Shown: positions 8,712 through 17,329 of the stretch, in pieces
How positions within the stretch are numbered: position 1 is the first letter of the stretch
How the letters are laid out: each line of letters starts with the position of its first letter
NCBI RefSeq assembly: GCF_001205715.1
Contig: NZ_AQQZ01000009.1
Span: forward strand, 1-64,000
Direction: 5' to 3'
DNA from: Pseudaestuariivita atlantica
GTDB lineage: Bacteria; Pseudomonadota; Alphaproteobacteria; Rhodobacterales; Rhodobacteraceae
Length of the DNA: 64,000 nt
Notes under the pieces: generated by a model
Database searches by the model: none
What the model saw: only the letters and a program-made list of their open reading frames with translations
What the model was told of the DNA's origin: nothing
Translations under genes and position numbers: made by a program

Positions 8712-9398
8712 TCACACTCCCACCAGTCGTTCCGATATGTCGGGCGTGAGGTCGGCCATTCCACCCTGCCACGCCGTCTTGCCCCGTTCGAGGATCACCG
8801 CGCGATCCGCGACCTGCGCCAGTTCCCGCACCGATTTGTCGATCACGAGGATCGCAAGCCCGGTATCCCGTTTCAGCCGCGCGATCGCCGCCCAGATTTC
8901 CTGCCGCACCAGCGGGGCCAGCCCCTCGGTCGCCTCGTCGAGGATCAGAAGGCGCGGGTTGGTCATCAGGGCGCGGCCGATGGCCAGCATCTGCTGTTCG
9001 CCGCCCGACAGCGAGCCCGCCCGTTGGCCCGACCGTTCGCCGAGGCGCGGGAAGAGGTCCGCGACCCGTTCGAGCGTCCAGTCTCCCGTTCGTGCCGCCG
9101 CGATCAGGTTCTCGCGCACGGTGAGGTCGCGGAACGGGCGGCGGCCCTCGGGCACCAGCCCGATCCCGGCGCGCGCGATGCGGTGACTGGGCCAGCCCGC
9201 AAGGTCCGCGTCGTCGAACCGGATCGTGCCCTCCCACGGCAGCATCCCGCAGATGGCCTTGACCGTCGTGGTCTTGCCCATCCCGTTGCGGCCCATCAGC
9301 GCCACCACCTCGCCCGCGCCGATGTCAAGCGACACGTCGAACAGCGCCGGCGCCGCGCCGTAGCGGGCGGTCAGGGCAGAGACATGCAGCAGGCTCAT
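8712..9398 (-). CDS. livF: branched-chain amino acid-type ABC transporter ATPase LivF
   Basis: A 228-residue LivF-type ATPase with Walker A GRNGMGKTT, signature LSGGEQQMLAIGRAL and Walker B LLILDEATEGLAP. The ATG overlaps the livG stop (ATGA), and the longer frame upstream lies inside livG. With LivG it forms the nucleotide-binding dimer driving uptake through LivH/LivM. The HAAT family carries branched-chain amino acids but also amides, urea, aromatic acids and other carboxylates. Operon partners (BKACE, thiolase) point to a carboxylic acid or acyl-betaine rather than leucine. Confidence 0.9.
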   Translation of the reverse strand: MSLLHVSALTARYGAAPALFDVSLDIGAGEVVALMGRNGMGKTTTVKAICGMLPWEGTIRFDDADLAGWPSHRIARAGIGLVPEGRRPFRDLTVRENLIAAARTGDWTLERVADLFPRLGERSGQRAGSLSGGEQQMLAIGRALMTNPRLLILDEATEGLAPLVRQEIWAAIARLKRDTGLAILVIDKSVRELAQVADRAVILERGKTAWQGGMADLTPDISERLVGV

Positions 9399-10144
9399 GC
9401 GCTGTCCCCGAGATAGGCCGCCTGCACGGCGGGGTCGCGGCGGATCTCGGCCACGGTGCCGGTCGCGATCACGCGGCCCGACACCAGCACGCTCACCCGG
9501 TCGGCAAGGGCAAAGACGGCGTCCATGTCGTGTTCGACCAGCAGGATCGGCGCCTCGTCCCGCAACCCGTCGAGGAAGCCGGTCATGCGCCGCGATCCGT
9601 CCGCGCCGAGGCCCGCCATGGGTTCGTCCATCACGAAGGCGCGCGGTTGCAGCGTCAGCGCCACCGCGACCTCCAATTGCCGCCGCTGGCCGTGCGACAG
9701 GGCAGAGACCGGCGTGTCCGCCGCGTCCTGAAGCCCTACGCGTTCCAGCGCCGCCATGGCGCGGTCGCGCAGGGCGGCGTCGCGGGCGACGGGGCGCAGG
9801 AAGCGCCACGGCCTGCCACTGGCCCCCAGCGCACCGAGCGCGGCGTTCTCGAACACGCTGTCCTCCATCGCCAGCGCCGAGATCTGGAACGTGCGCGCAA
9901 GACCCGCCCGCGCCCGCGCCTCGACACTGCGGGCGGTCACGTCCCGGCCCTCCAGCCGCACGCTGCCCCGGTCGGGGCGCAGCGCGCCGCTCACCTGTGC
10001 GATCAGGGTCGACTTGCCCGCACCGTTGGGGCCGATCAGGGCGTGGATCTCTCCCGGTCGCAGGTCGAGGCTCACCTCGTCCGTCGCCTTCAGCGCGCCG
10101 AAGGCCTTGGACAGGCCACGGGTTTCCAGAACGGCGTCAGACAT
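9395..10144 (-). CDS. livG: branched-chain amino acid-type ABC transporter ATPase LivG
   Basis: The 249-residue protein has Walker A GPNGAGKST, signature LSHGQRRQLEVAVAL and Walker B AFVMDEPMAGLG. The LivG-specific stretch ARTFQISALAMEDSVFENAALG lies between. The signature motif has a histidine (LSHGQ), as is common in LivG. It is translationally coupled on both sides: an 8-bp overlap with livM upstream and ATGA with livF downstream. It pairs with LivF in the importer encoded by this operon. Confidence 0.9.
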   Translation of the reverse strand: MSDAVLETRGLSKAFGALKATDEVSLDLRPGEIHALIGPNGAGKSTLIAQVSGALRPDRGSVRLEGRDVTARSVEARARAGLARTFQISALAMEDSVFENAALGALGASGRPWRFLRPVARDAALRDRAMAALERVGLQDAADTPVSALSHGQRRQLEVAVALTLQPRAFVMDEPMAGLGADGSRRMTGFLDGLRDEAPILLVEHDMDAVFALADRVSVLVSGRVIATGTVAEIRRDPAVQAAYLGDSA

Positions 10145-11120
10145 GCGGCCCCGCCTTCCCGGTCAAGAGCCCGATCACCCCGCCGCGCGCGAACAGGACC
10201 AGCCCCAGAAGGATGCCGCCCAGCGCGATCAGCCAGTATTCCGTCAGCCCGCCCAGCCAGTGCTCCAGCGCCACGAACAGCGCCGCGCCCACGACCGGGC
10301 CCATCAACCGCCCCACCCCGCCGATGACGATCAGCACGATCAGCTCGCCCGACAGCTGCCAGCTGAACATGGTGGGCGACACGAACCGGTTGAGATCGGC
10401 ATAAAGCGCGCCTGCAAGCCCCGTGACCGCACCCGAGATGACGAAGGCCACGAGCTTCAGCCGTGCCGGATCGAGCCCTACCGCCGCCACCCGCGCAGGT
10501 GCCTGCCGCGCGGCGTTCAGGGCGAGGCCGAAGGGCGATGACCGCAGCGCGGCAAACAGCACCAGCGCCGCCAACAGCACAGCGAAGGTCAGCCCGAAGA
10601 ACTGGATCGGGACCAGCGTGTTGAGGCCGGGAAAGCCGTTGCGGACATAGATCGAAAGCCCGTCCTCGCCGCCATAGGCGCTCCACGAGATGGCGAAGTA
10701 GTAAAGCATCTGCCCGAAGGCGAGCGTGATCATAATGAAATAGACGCCGGTTGTCCGCAGGCTCAGCTTGCCGATCACCCATGCAACCAGCGCCGAGGCG
10801 ACAAGCGCGGTGATCCAGATCACCGGCATCGACTTGGTCCCGGCGATGGTCAGCGGCCCGATCTCCAGCGGTGCATAGGTCTGCGCATGGTGGGCGAGGA
10901 TGCCCATGGCATAGCCGCCAAGGCCGAAGAACGCCGCGTGGCCAAGGCTCACCAACCCGCCGATCCCCAGCGCGATGTTCAACCCCACGGCGGCCAGCGC
11001 GAGGATCGCGGCGCGGGTGGCGAGCGTTATGGTGAAGGGCTCGTCCGCCCAAAGCGCCCAGAGCGGCACGGCGGCGAAGGCCAGCAGGATACCGGCGTTC
11101 AGAACGTTTTCGCGTATCAT
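10137..11120 (-). CDS. livM: branched-chain amino acid-type ABC transporter permease LivM
   Basis: A 327-residue, highly hydrophobic permease with about eight to ten membrane helices. It has the LivM landmarks ALAAVGLNIALGIGGLVSLGHAAFFGLGGYA near the N-terminus (quoted in part: GIGGLVSLGHAAFFGLG) and LIVIGGVGRLMGPVVGAALF near the C-terminus, the loop that contacts the ATPases. It forms the membrane channel with LivH. It overlaps livH by 4 bp and livG by 8 bp, so stoichiometric production is likely. Confidence 0.9.
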   Translation of the reverse strand: MIRENVLNAGILLAFAAVPLWALWADEPFTITLATRAAILALAAVGLNIALGIGGLVSLGHAAFFGLGGYAMGILAHHAQTYAPLEIGPLTIAGTKSMPVIWITALVASALVAWVIGKLSLRTTGVYFIMITLAFGQMLYYFAISWSAYGGEDGLSIYVRNGFPGLNTLVPIQFFGLTFAVLLAALVLFAALRSSPFGLALNAARQAPARVAAVGLDPARLKLVAFVISGAVTGLAGALYADLNRFVSPTMFSWQLSGELIVLIVIGGVGRLMGPVVGAALFVALEHWLGGLTEYWLIALGGILLGLVLFARGGVIGLLTGKAGPHV

Positions 11121-12040
11121 GCGGCGCGCGTCCCGAACAGGCCCGCAGGCCGCCAGACCAGGACCAGCCCCATGAGGATGTAGATCGCCATCGATGCCAG
11201 CGCCGCGCCCGTCTGCGTTGCGGCATCAGGTGCCATGAACAGCCGGAACAGCGCGGGCAGGAACAGCCCGCCCAGCGTGTCGGTCAGCCCCACGAGCAGC
11301 GCGCCCACGAAGGCGCCCTTGATCGACCCGATCCCGCCGATGACGATCACGACGAAGGCGAGGATCAGCACCGGCTCCCCCATCCCGACCTGTACCGACT
11401 GGATCGCCCCCACCAGCGCGCCCGCAAGGCCCGCAAGTGCCGCGCCCAGCGCGAAGACGAGCGTATAGAGGCGCGAGATATCGACGCCCAGCGCCGCGAT
11501 CATCTCCCGGTCGTTTTCGCCTGCGCGGATGCGGATACCCAGCCGCGTGCGCGCCGTCAGCCACCACAGCCCCAGCGCCACCGCGATCCCGATCGCGATC
11601 AGGGCAAGGCGGTAGCGGGGGTACTCGATCCCGCCCGGCAGCGTCACCGGGCCCGACAGCGCGTCGGGGATGTCGAGGTAAAGGGGGAAGGACCCGAAAA
11701 GCCAGCGCGTGCCTTCGGAAAAGATCAGGATCAGCGCGAAGGTCGCCAGCACCTGGTCAAGGTGCGGCGCGGCGTAGAGCCTTCGGATCACCGCGATCTC
11801 GATTACAGCACCCGCCAGCGCCGCCGCCGCCAGCGCCGCCGCCAGCGCCAGCACGAAGGACCCCGTCACCCCCGCGACGGCAGCGGCGGCAAAGGCCCCC
11901 ACCATGTAAAGCGAGCCATGGGCGAGGTTGATCAGCCCCATCACCCCGAAGATCAGCGTCAGGCCCGCCGCCATCAGGAACAGCATGACGCCGAATTGCA
12001 GGCCGTTCAGGACCTGTTCGATCAGAAGGATCGTGCTCAT
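11117..12040 (-). CDS. livH: branched-chain amino acid-type ABC transporter permease LivH
   Basis: The 307-residue permease starts MSTILLIEQVLNGLQFGVML and carries the LivH signatures GLTLIFGVMGLINLAHG and VIVIGGIGSIKGAFVGALLVG. Seven to eight membrane helices are apparent. I use the ATG at 12040, which overlaps the BKACE stop as ATGA, because the conserved N-terminal helix begins there. It is the partner of LivM in this importer. Confidence 0.9.
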   Translation of the reverse strand: MSTILLIEQVLNGLQFGVMLFLMAAGLTLIFGVMGLINLAHGSLYMVGAFAAAAVAGVTGSFVLALAAALAAAALAGAVIEIAVIRRLYAAPHLDQVLATFALILIFSEGTRWLFGSFPLYLDIPDALSGPVTLPGGIEYPRYRLALIAIGIAVALGLWWLTARTRLGIRIRAGENDREMIAALGVDISRLYTLVFALGAALAGLAGALVGAIQSVQVGMGEPVLILAFVVIVIGGIGSIKGAFVGALLVGLTDTLGGLFLPALFRLFMAPDAATQTGAALASMAIYILMGLVLVWRPAGLFGTRAA

Positions 12041-12762
12041 GCCGCCCGCGCCATCATCTGTGCCGCGGCGCGCAGGAGGTCCGCGTTGGACGGCGCGGGC
12101 GTGCCGTCGGGCATGTGCAGCACGTCCTCGTACCCGATCCGGGTGTCCAGCCCGCGCCGCGCGGCTTCGGCCACGCAGGCCCATGCGCTTTGCCCTTCGC
12201 CGTGCAGCAGCAGCGGGGCGGTCACGCCGCCCCTTTCCAAAATGCCGATGATGTCCGCAGCTTCCGTCAACGCCTCGTCCGGCGTCACATCCTGAATTTC
12301 GATCAACACGCGCAGCAGGGCCGGTGCAGCGGCCCCGGCCACCAGCCGGTGCGCGTCATCGGTGGTCCAGACCCCGGCCTCTATGCCGATGCCCTTACCC
12401 GCCATGATCTGCATGACGTCGAATGCATCCGCCTCGTTCAGGTTTATGGACACGTAATCGGGGCAGACCTGCCACCCTTCCAGCGCCTCGGCCCGGCTTT
12501 TCCCGCCGGTATCGGACCAGAGGCCGGTGCCCAGCCCCACGGGCAGGCCCGGCGCGGCGGCGCGGATCGCGGCGACACAGGTCGCCACGATCTCGGGCAC
12601 AAGGCATTCGCGCCCTTCGTCATCCCGCGCATGCACGTGCACGCCCCCTGCGCCCGCCTTGTGCACAAGGCGCGCGTCCTCCGCGATCTCGGCGGCGGAG
12701 ATGGGAACGCGGGCCGCTTCGGCCCGCGTCCGCCCCCCGTTCAGGCAGGCTTGCAACAGCAT
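12037..12762 (-). CDS. BKACE family beta-keto acid cleavage enzyme (DUF849), short form
   Basis: The 241-residue protein belongs to DUF849/BKACE, Zn-dependent enzymes that react a beta-keto acid with acetyl-CoA to give acetoacetate and a new acyl-CoA. The N-terminal ACLNGGRTR and the metal motif GGVHVHARDDEG are present, as are GIGIEAGVWTTDDA and LLHGEGQSAWACVA. Most members are 270-310 residues, and this one is shorter. It lies between the binding protein (18-bp gap) and livH (ATGA overlap), so it probably acts on the imported compound or a keto derivative. The exact substrate cannot be read from the sequence. Carnitine-type substrates are one option. Confidence 0.85.
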   Translation of the reverse strand: MLLQACLNGGRTRAEAARVPISAAEIAEDARLVHKAGAGGVHVHARDDEGRECLVPEIVATCVAAIRAAAPGLPVGLGTGLWSDTGGKSRAEALEGWQVCPDYVSINLNEADAFDVMQIMAGKGIGIEAGVWTTDDAHRLVAGAAAPALLRVLIEIQDVTPDEALTEAADIIGILERGGVTAPLLLHGEGQSAWACVAEAARRGLDTRIGYEDVLHMPDGTPAPSNADLLRAAAQMMARAA

Positions 12763-12780
12763 CGCGTGCGTTCCGACCGC

Positions 12781-13926
12781 TTACATCTTGCAGTCGTCCA
12801 CGTAGGCGTTGCCGTGGTTTTCCAGCGCGACCCCGACGATGCGGTTGGTGATGACATCACCCTCCTGCACCACCTCGCGGGCATAGATGTCCTGGATCGG
12901 GTGCTGGTTCGACGCGAAGGAGAAGTCCCCCCGCACGCTGTCGAACTCGGCCTTGCGCAGGGCCTCGCGGAAGGCGTCCGGGTCCTCGGCGGGATGCGCC
13001 ACGTCAAAGGCCGAGATCATCAGGTTCGCCGTATCGAACCCCTGGCTGGCATAAAGCGACGGCAGGCGACCGTATTCCGCCTGGAAGCTTTCCACGAAGG
13101 CCGCGTTGGCCGCGTTGTCGATGTCCTTCGACCATTGCGAGGTATTGACCACGCCCAGCGCCGCTTCGCCCACCGCCTTCAGGATGCCCTGGTCGAACGA
13201 GAAGGCCGGCCCGACGACGGGAATGTCGACGCCCGAATCCGCGTATTGCTTGAGGAAGGAAATCCCCATCCCGCCCGGCAGGAAGAAGAACACGCTGTCG
13301 GCGCCCGAGGCGCGGATCTGCGCGATTTCCGAGGCATAGTCCGTCTGGCCAAGGTCGGTATAGATCTCGGCCGCGATGTCACCGCCGAACATGCGCTTGT
13401 AACCCGTCAGCGCGTCCTTGCCCGCCGGGTAGTTGGGCGCAAGGATGAAGCTGTTCTTGTAGCCCGCGCTGGTGGCATAGCCGCCCGCGGCCTCGTGCAG
13501 GTTGTCGTTCTGCCACGCGACGTTGAAATAGTTGGGGTGGCAGCCCTTGCCCGCCAGCGCCGACGGCCCGGCATTGGGCGAGAGGTAGAACTTGCCCTGC
13601 GCCGTCGCCGACGGAACCACCGCCATGGCAAGGTTCGACCAGATGATGCCGGTCAGCACGTCGACCTTTTCGGACTGGATCATCTTGTCGGCCAGTTGCA
13701 CGGCGATGTCGGGCTTGCGCTGGTCGTCTTCGACCACGACCTCGATATCGTCACGGCCCGCCTGCTTGACGGCCAGCAGGAACCCGTCCCGCACGTCAAG
13801 GCCAAGCCCCGCGCCGCCGCCCGAAAGGGTGGTGATCATGCCGACTTTCAGCCCGCCATGCCCATCGGCCAGCGCGGCGCCCGCCGTGAGGCCCAGCGCG
13901 GCAAGTGTTGCGATCCAAGTCTTCAT
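12781..13926 (-). CDS. ABC transporter substrate-binding protein, Leu/Ile/Val family
   Basis: A 381-residue periplasmic binding protein of the receptor-ligand (Peripla_BP_6) type. It has a signal peptide (cleavage after about residue 20, TAGAALA-DG) and KVGMITTLSGGGAGLG at the start of the mature fold. A good Shine-Dalgarno (GGGAGAGAGACGG) precedes the ATG. It is the first gene of the seven-gene operon running to the thiolase and delivers the ligand to LivHM. Relatives of this shape often bind aromatic or other carboxylates, so the LIV name should not be taken as evidence for leucine. Confidence 0.9.
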   Translation of the reverse strand: MKTWIATLAALGLTAGAALADGHGGLKVGMITTLSGGGAGLGLDVRDGFLLAVKQAGRDDIEVVVEDDQRKPDIAVQLADKMIQSEKVDVLTGIIWSNLAMAVVPSATAQGKFYLSPNAGPSALAGKGCHPNYFNVAWQNDNLHEAAGGYATSAGYKNSFILAPNYPAGKDALTGYKRMFGGDIAAEIYTDLGQTDYASEIAQIRASGADSVFFFLPGGMGISFLKQYADSGVDIPVVGPAFSFDQGILKAVGEAALGVVNTSQWSKDIDNAANAAFVESFQAEYGRLPSLYASQGFDTANLMISAFDVAHPAEDPDAFREALRKAEFDSVRGDFSFASNQHPIQDIYAREVVQEGDVITNRIVGVALENHGNAYVDDCKM

Positions 13927-14093
13927 CCGTCTCTCTCCCTTGTTGTCCCTGATCGACCGGGTCTGGTGCCCGCCAACCGGCTCTGCGGGACTATTCCGTG
14001 CTTCGCGCGCGCCGACAAGCCCCGCGCGCCACCTTGCGTGCCCGCGCGCTGCCCCGTACCACTCGACCCGACCCCGCAGCCGGAAGAGCCCGC

Positions 14094-16016
14094 ATGACCG
14101 TTTCCGTCACCCGCACCGGCGCCATCGCCCGCGTCACCATCGACAATCCGCCGGTCAACGCCGCCAGCCACGCGGTCCGTTCGGGCCTGATGAAGGCGGT
14201 TGCGGATTGCGAGGCCGACGCGGCCGTCACCGCCGTGATCCTGCATTGCGCCGGCCGCACCTTCGTCGCCGGTGCCGATATCCGCGAGTTCGACGCTCCG
14301 CCGCAGGAACCGCACCTGCCCGACGTGATCGCCGCCATCGAAGGCGCGTCGAAACCGTGGATCGCGGTGTTGCACGGCACGGTTCTGGGCGGCGGGCTGG
14401 AACTGGCGATGGGCTGCCATGCCCGCGTGGCCGCGCCCGGCACGCGGCTGGGCCTGCCCGAGGTCAACCTTGGCCTAATCCCCGGCGCGGGCGGCACGGT
14501 GCGCCTGCCCCGCCTTGTCCCCGCCGATGTCGCGCTCACCATGATCGCGGGCGGAAAGCCTGTCCCGGCGGACGCGGCGCTGGCCTCCGGCCTGATCGAC
14601 GCGGTGGCAGGGGGAGACCTGCTCGACGCCGCAACGGCGCTTGCGGGCGATGTGACGCCGGAACCCACGCTCGACCGGGCGGTGCGCGCGCCGCAAGACC
14701 GCGATGCGTTCGACAGGCAGGCGGCGACACTGGTCGCCAAGGCGCGCGGGCAGGTCTCGGTCGCCGAGGCGGTGCGCGCCGTGGAACGCGCGCTGGACCT
14801 GCCCGCAGCCGAAGCATTGGCCGCCGAACGCGCGGCCTTCCTCGATCTCAAGGGCCATCCGCAGGCGCGCGCGCTGCGGTACATCTTCTTTGCCGAACGC
14901 GGCACGCTTTCGGACCCGCGCTGCAAGGGCGCGACCCGCCCGGTGGAGCAGGTTGCCGTGGTGGGCGGCGGCACGATGGGATCGGGTATCGCTGCCGCCT
15001 GCCTGTTCGCGGGCCTGACCGTGCACCTTATGGAACGCGACGCGCCCGCGGCCTCTGCCGGGTCGATGCGGGTCGCGCAGATCCTCGACGGCGCGGTCAC
15101 GCGCGGGCGCATGACGCAAGGCGCGCGGGACAGCCTGCAAATGCGCTTCTCGGCCTCCGCCGCGCCCGCGGACCTTGCGCAAGCGGACCTCGTGATCGAG
15201 GCGGTGTTCGAGGATCGGGATGCCAAGACCGAGGTGTTCGCGATGCTCGACGCGCAGACGCGGGCCGATGCGATCCTTGCGACCAACACCTCCTATCTCG
15301 ACGTGACCGCGCTGGCGCGGACCGTGGCGGACCCGTCGCGGGTGATCGGCCTGCACTTCTTCGCGCCCGCGCATATCATGAAGCTGCTCGAAATCGTGGT
15401 GCCGGATGGCGTGGCGGACGATGTCGTCGCCACGGCGGCGGCCCTGTCAAAGCGGCTGGGCAAGACAGCGGTGCTGGCAGGCGTCTGCGACGGGTTCATC
15501 GCCAACCGGGTGCTGACCGCCTACCGGCAGGAGGCCGACGCGCTGATCGAAGGCGGCGCGTCGCCCTACGAGGTCGACGCCGCCATGCGCGGCTTCGGGA
15601 TGCCCATGGGCGTGTTCGAAATGCAGGACCTGTCGGGGCTCGATATCGGCTGGGCCGCCCGCAAGCGCCGCGCGGCGGCGGGCGTGCCGGGGTACCGGCC
15701 CGCGCCCATCTCGGACGCGCTGTGCGAGGCGGGATGGTTCGGGCGCAAGACGGGACGCGGCTGGTACCGATATGACGAGGGCGCTGCCGCCCCCTGCCCC
15801 GACGTGGCCGCGCTGCTGGCGCGCCACCGCCCGGACCGGCCCATCGACGCCGACCGGATCATGGCCCGCATCCTTGGCGCGATGCAGCGCGAAGGTGCCG
15901 CGATCCTCGACGAGGGGATCGCGGCGCGTGCATCCGATATCGACGTGGCGATGGTCGCGGGGTTTGGGTTTCCGCGCTGGCGGGGCGGCCCGATGTTCCT
16001 GTCGGACACGCCCTGA
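14094..16016 (+). CDS. fused enoyl-CoA hydratase / 3-hydroxyacyl-CoA dehydrogenase
   Basis: The 640-residue bifunctional beta-oxidation enzyme has an N-terminal crotonase domain (about 1-190, with VAGADIREFD oxyanion-hole region and the glutamates in GGGLELAMGCH and LPEVNLGLIPGAGG). An NAD-binding HAD domain follows (about 285-460, VAVVGGGTMGSGIAAACLF, catalytic histidine in LHFFAPAHIMKLLE), then two C-terminal HAD domains. It resembles FadB/FadJ-like or peroxisomal multifunctional enzymes. The start ATG at 14094 has GGAAGAG upstream, and the longer frame adds an unsupported arginine-rich leader. It is divergent from the acid-uptake operon across 167 bp and probably belongs to the same pathway. 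Confidence 0.92.
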   Translation: MTVSVTRTGAIARVTIDNPPVNAASHAVRSGLMKAVADCEADAAVTAVILHCAGRTFVAGADIREFDAPPQEPHLPDVIAAIEGASKPWIAVLHGTVLGGGLELAMGCHARVAAPGTRLGLPEVNLGLIPGAGGTVRLPRLVPADVALTMIAGGKPVPADAALASGLIDAVAGGDLLDAATALAGDVTPEPTLDRAVRAPQDRDAFDRQAATLVAKARGQVSVAEAVRAVERALDLPAAEALAAERAAFLDLKGHPQARALRYIFFAERGTLSDPRCKGATRPVEQVAVVGGGTMGSGIAAACLFAGLTVHLMERDAPAASAGSMRVAQILDGAVTRGRMTQGARDSLQMRFSASAAPADLAQADLVIEAVFEDRDAKTEVFAMLDAQTRADAILATNTSYLDVTALARTVADPSRVIGLHFFAPAHIMKLLEIVVPDGVADDVVATAAALSKRLGKTAVLAGVCDGFIANRVLTAYRQEADALIEGGASPYEVDAAMRGFGMPMGVFEMQDLSGLDIGWAARKRRAAAGVPGYRPAPISDALCEAGWFGRKTGRGWYRYDEGAAAPCPDVAALLARHRPDRPIDADRIMARILGAMQREGAAILDEGIAARASDIDVAMVAGFGFPRWRGGPMFLSDTP

Positions 16017-16026
16017 GCGATCCGCC

Positions 16027-16779
16027 TCAGACGGTGTAGTTCAGCCCCATCCGGCCCCCGTCGACATAGACCGTCTCTCCGGTGACGTAGCTTGCCTTCT
16101 TCGAGGCGAGGAAAGCCACCACGTCCGCGATCTCGCGCGCTTCGCCGACGCGGCCCAGCGGCGTGCGCGACATGACCCTGGCCATCGCGTCGGGATTGGC
16201 GTTCACGCCCGCCATCATCGCCGTGTCGATCGAACCCGGTCCCACCGCGTTGACGCGGATGTTGTGCGGCGCAAGCGCCAGTGCGGCGACCTTGGTCAGC
16301 TGGTTCACACCACCTTTCGAGGCGCAATAGGCCGGGATCGCGGGGATGGCGAGCTGCGCGTTGATCGACGACATGTTCACGATCGCGCCTTCGATCCCGT
16401 TGGCGATCATCGCCTTCGCGGCGCGCTGCGTCGCAAGGAACACGCCCGTGAGGTTGATCGCGATCACCTTCTGGAAATCGTCGAGGCTGTAGTCGAGGAA
16501 ATCCCCAGGCATCGCCACGCCCGCATTGTTGACCAGCACCGATACCGGGCCCAGCGTTTCCTCGATCGTGTCGAACATCGCCGCGATCTGCCCCGGACCC
16601 GACATGTCGCAGGGCAGGCCCACCGTCCCGCCGCCCAGCCGGTCGGCGGCCTCGCGCACGCCCTCGGCATTGATGTCGGAAAGAACGACCTGGTAGCCGT
16701 CCTCCTTCAGCGCGGCGCCGCAGGCATATCCGATGCCCTGCGCCCCGCCGGTGACCAGCGCGATGGGTTTGTCTGTCAT
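16027..16779 (-). CDS. SDR family oxidoreductase
   Basis: A 250-residue classical short-chain dehydrogenase. It has the cofactor glycine motif VTGGAQGIGYACG near the N-terminus, NNAG at about 83, the catalytic serine in NMSSINAQ, and the YxxxK pair in YCASKGG. Asp in LSDINAE after the second strand favours NAD over NADP. AAGGAGACC lies directly before the ATG at 16779. It converges on the hydratase/dehydrogenase (10-bp gap) and is divergent from the aromatic-degradation operon. It could belong to either. The substrate is unknown. Confidence 0.88.
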   Translation of the reverse strand: MTDKPIALVTGGAQGIGYACGAALKEDGYQVVLSDINAEGVREAADRLGGGTVGLPCDMSGPGQIAAMFDTIEETLGPVSVLVNNAGVAMPGDFLDYSLDDFQKVIAINLTGVFLATQRAAKAMIANGIEGAIVNMSSINAQLAIPAIPAYCASKGGVNQLTKVAALALAPHNIRVNAVGPGSIDTAMMAGVNANPDAMARVMSRTPLGRVGEAREIADVVAFLASKKASYVTGETVYVDGGRMGLNYTV

Positions 16780-16861
16780 GGGGGTCTCCTTCGATCTGTC
16801 CGGCTTGAGGGCGCGGAGCCTGTGTGCCAGCCTAAGCAAAACCCGCAGCCGAGGACAATCT

Positions 16862-17266
16862 ATGCCCATGCCCAAGCTGAAAAAATCCGCGGCCCGGATG
16901 GTCGCCGAGGCCCGCGCCCGGATCGAGGAGGTGGAAACCGCCGACCTGATCGCCCGCGTCGGCGACCCCGACACCGTGATCGTCGATATCCGCGACCCGC
17001 GCGAACGCGCGCGCACCGGCTATATCCCCGGATCGGTGCACGCCCCGCGCGGCATGGTCGAGTTCTGGGTCGATCCCGAAAGCCCCTATTTCAAGGAGGT
17101 TTTCGGGCAGGAGGGCAAACGCTTCGTGTTCCACTGCGCCTCGGGCTGGCGCTCGGCGCTGACGGTTGCCACCCTGCAGGACATGGGCTTCGACGCCGCC
17201 CACCTGCGCGAAGGCTTTTCGACATGGGAAAAGCAGGGCGGCCCGGTGGAACGCGACGACGACTGA
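16862..17266 (+). CDS. rhodanese-like domain protein
   Basis: The 134-residue single-domain rhodanese carries the strand VIVDIRDPRERARTG and the active-site loop CASGWRSALT. The catalytic cysteine is followed by a six-residue loop, as in thiosulfate sulfurtransferases. The ATG at 16862 is 6 nt after GAGGA, so I use it instead of the longer upstream frame. It is the first gene of the forward operon that ends with fahA. Its link to aromatic degradation is unclear; supplying persulfide or protecting against reactive quinone chemistry are guesses. Confidence 0.88.
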   Translation: MPMPKLKKSAARMVAEARARIEEVETADLIARVGDPDTVIVDIRDPRERARTGYIPGSVHAPRGMVEFWVDPESPYFKEVFGQEGKRFVFHCASGWRSALTVATLQDMGFDAAHLREGFSTWEKQGGPVERDDD

Positions 17267-17329
17267 GCGGCCCTTGCTAGTTACAAACCCAACCGTATCT
17301 TGCAGGCCAGGACCACGAAAGGAGCTCGC

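Noticed and set aside
12037-12762. Carnitine degradation operon (CdhB-type BKACE)
   Set aside because: Neither a stand-alone carnitine dehydrogenase nor a betainyl-CoA thioesterase is present, so a specific carnitine role cannot be claimed.
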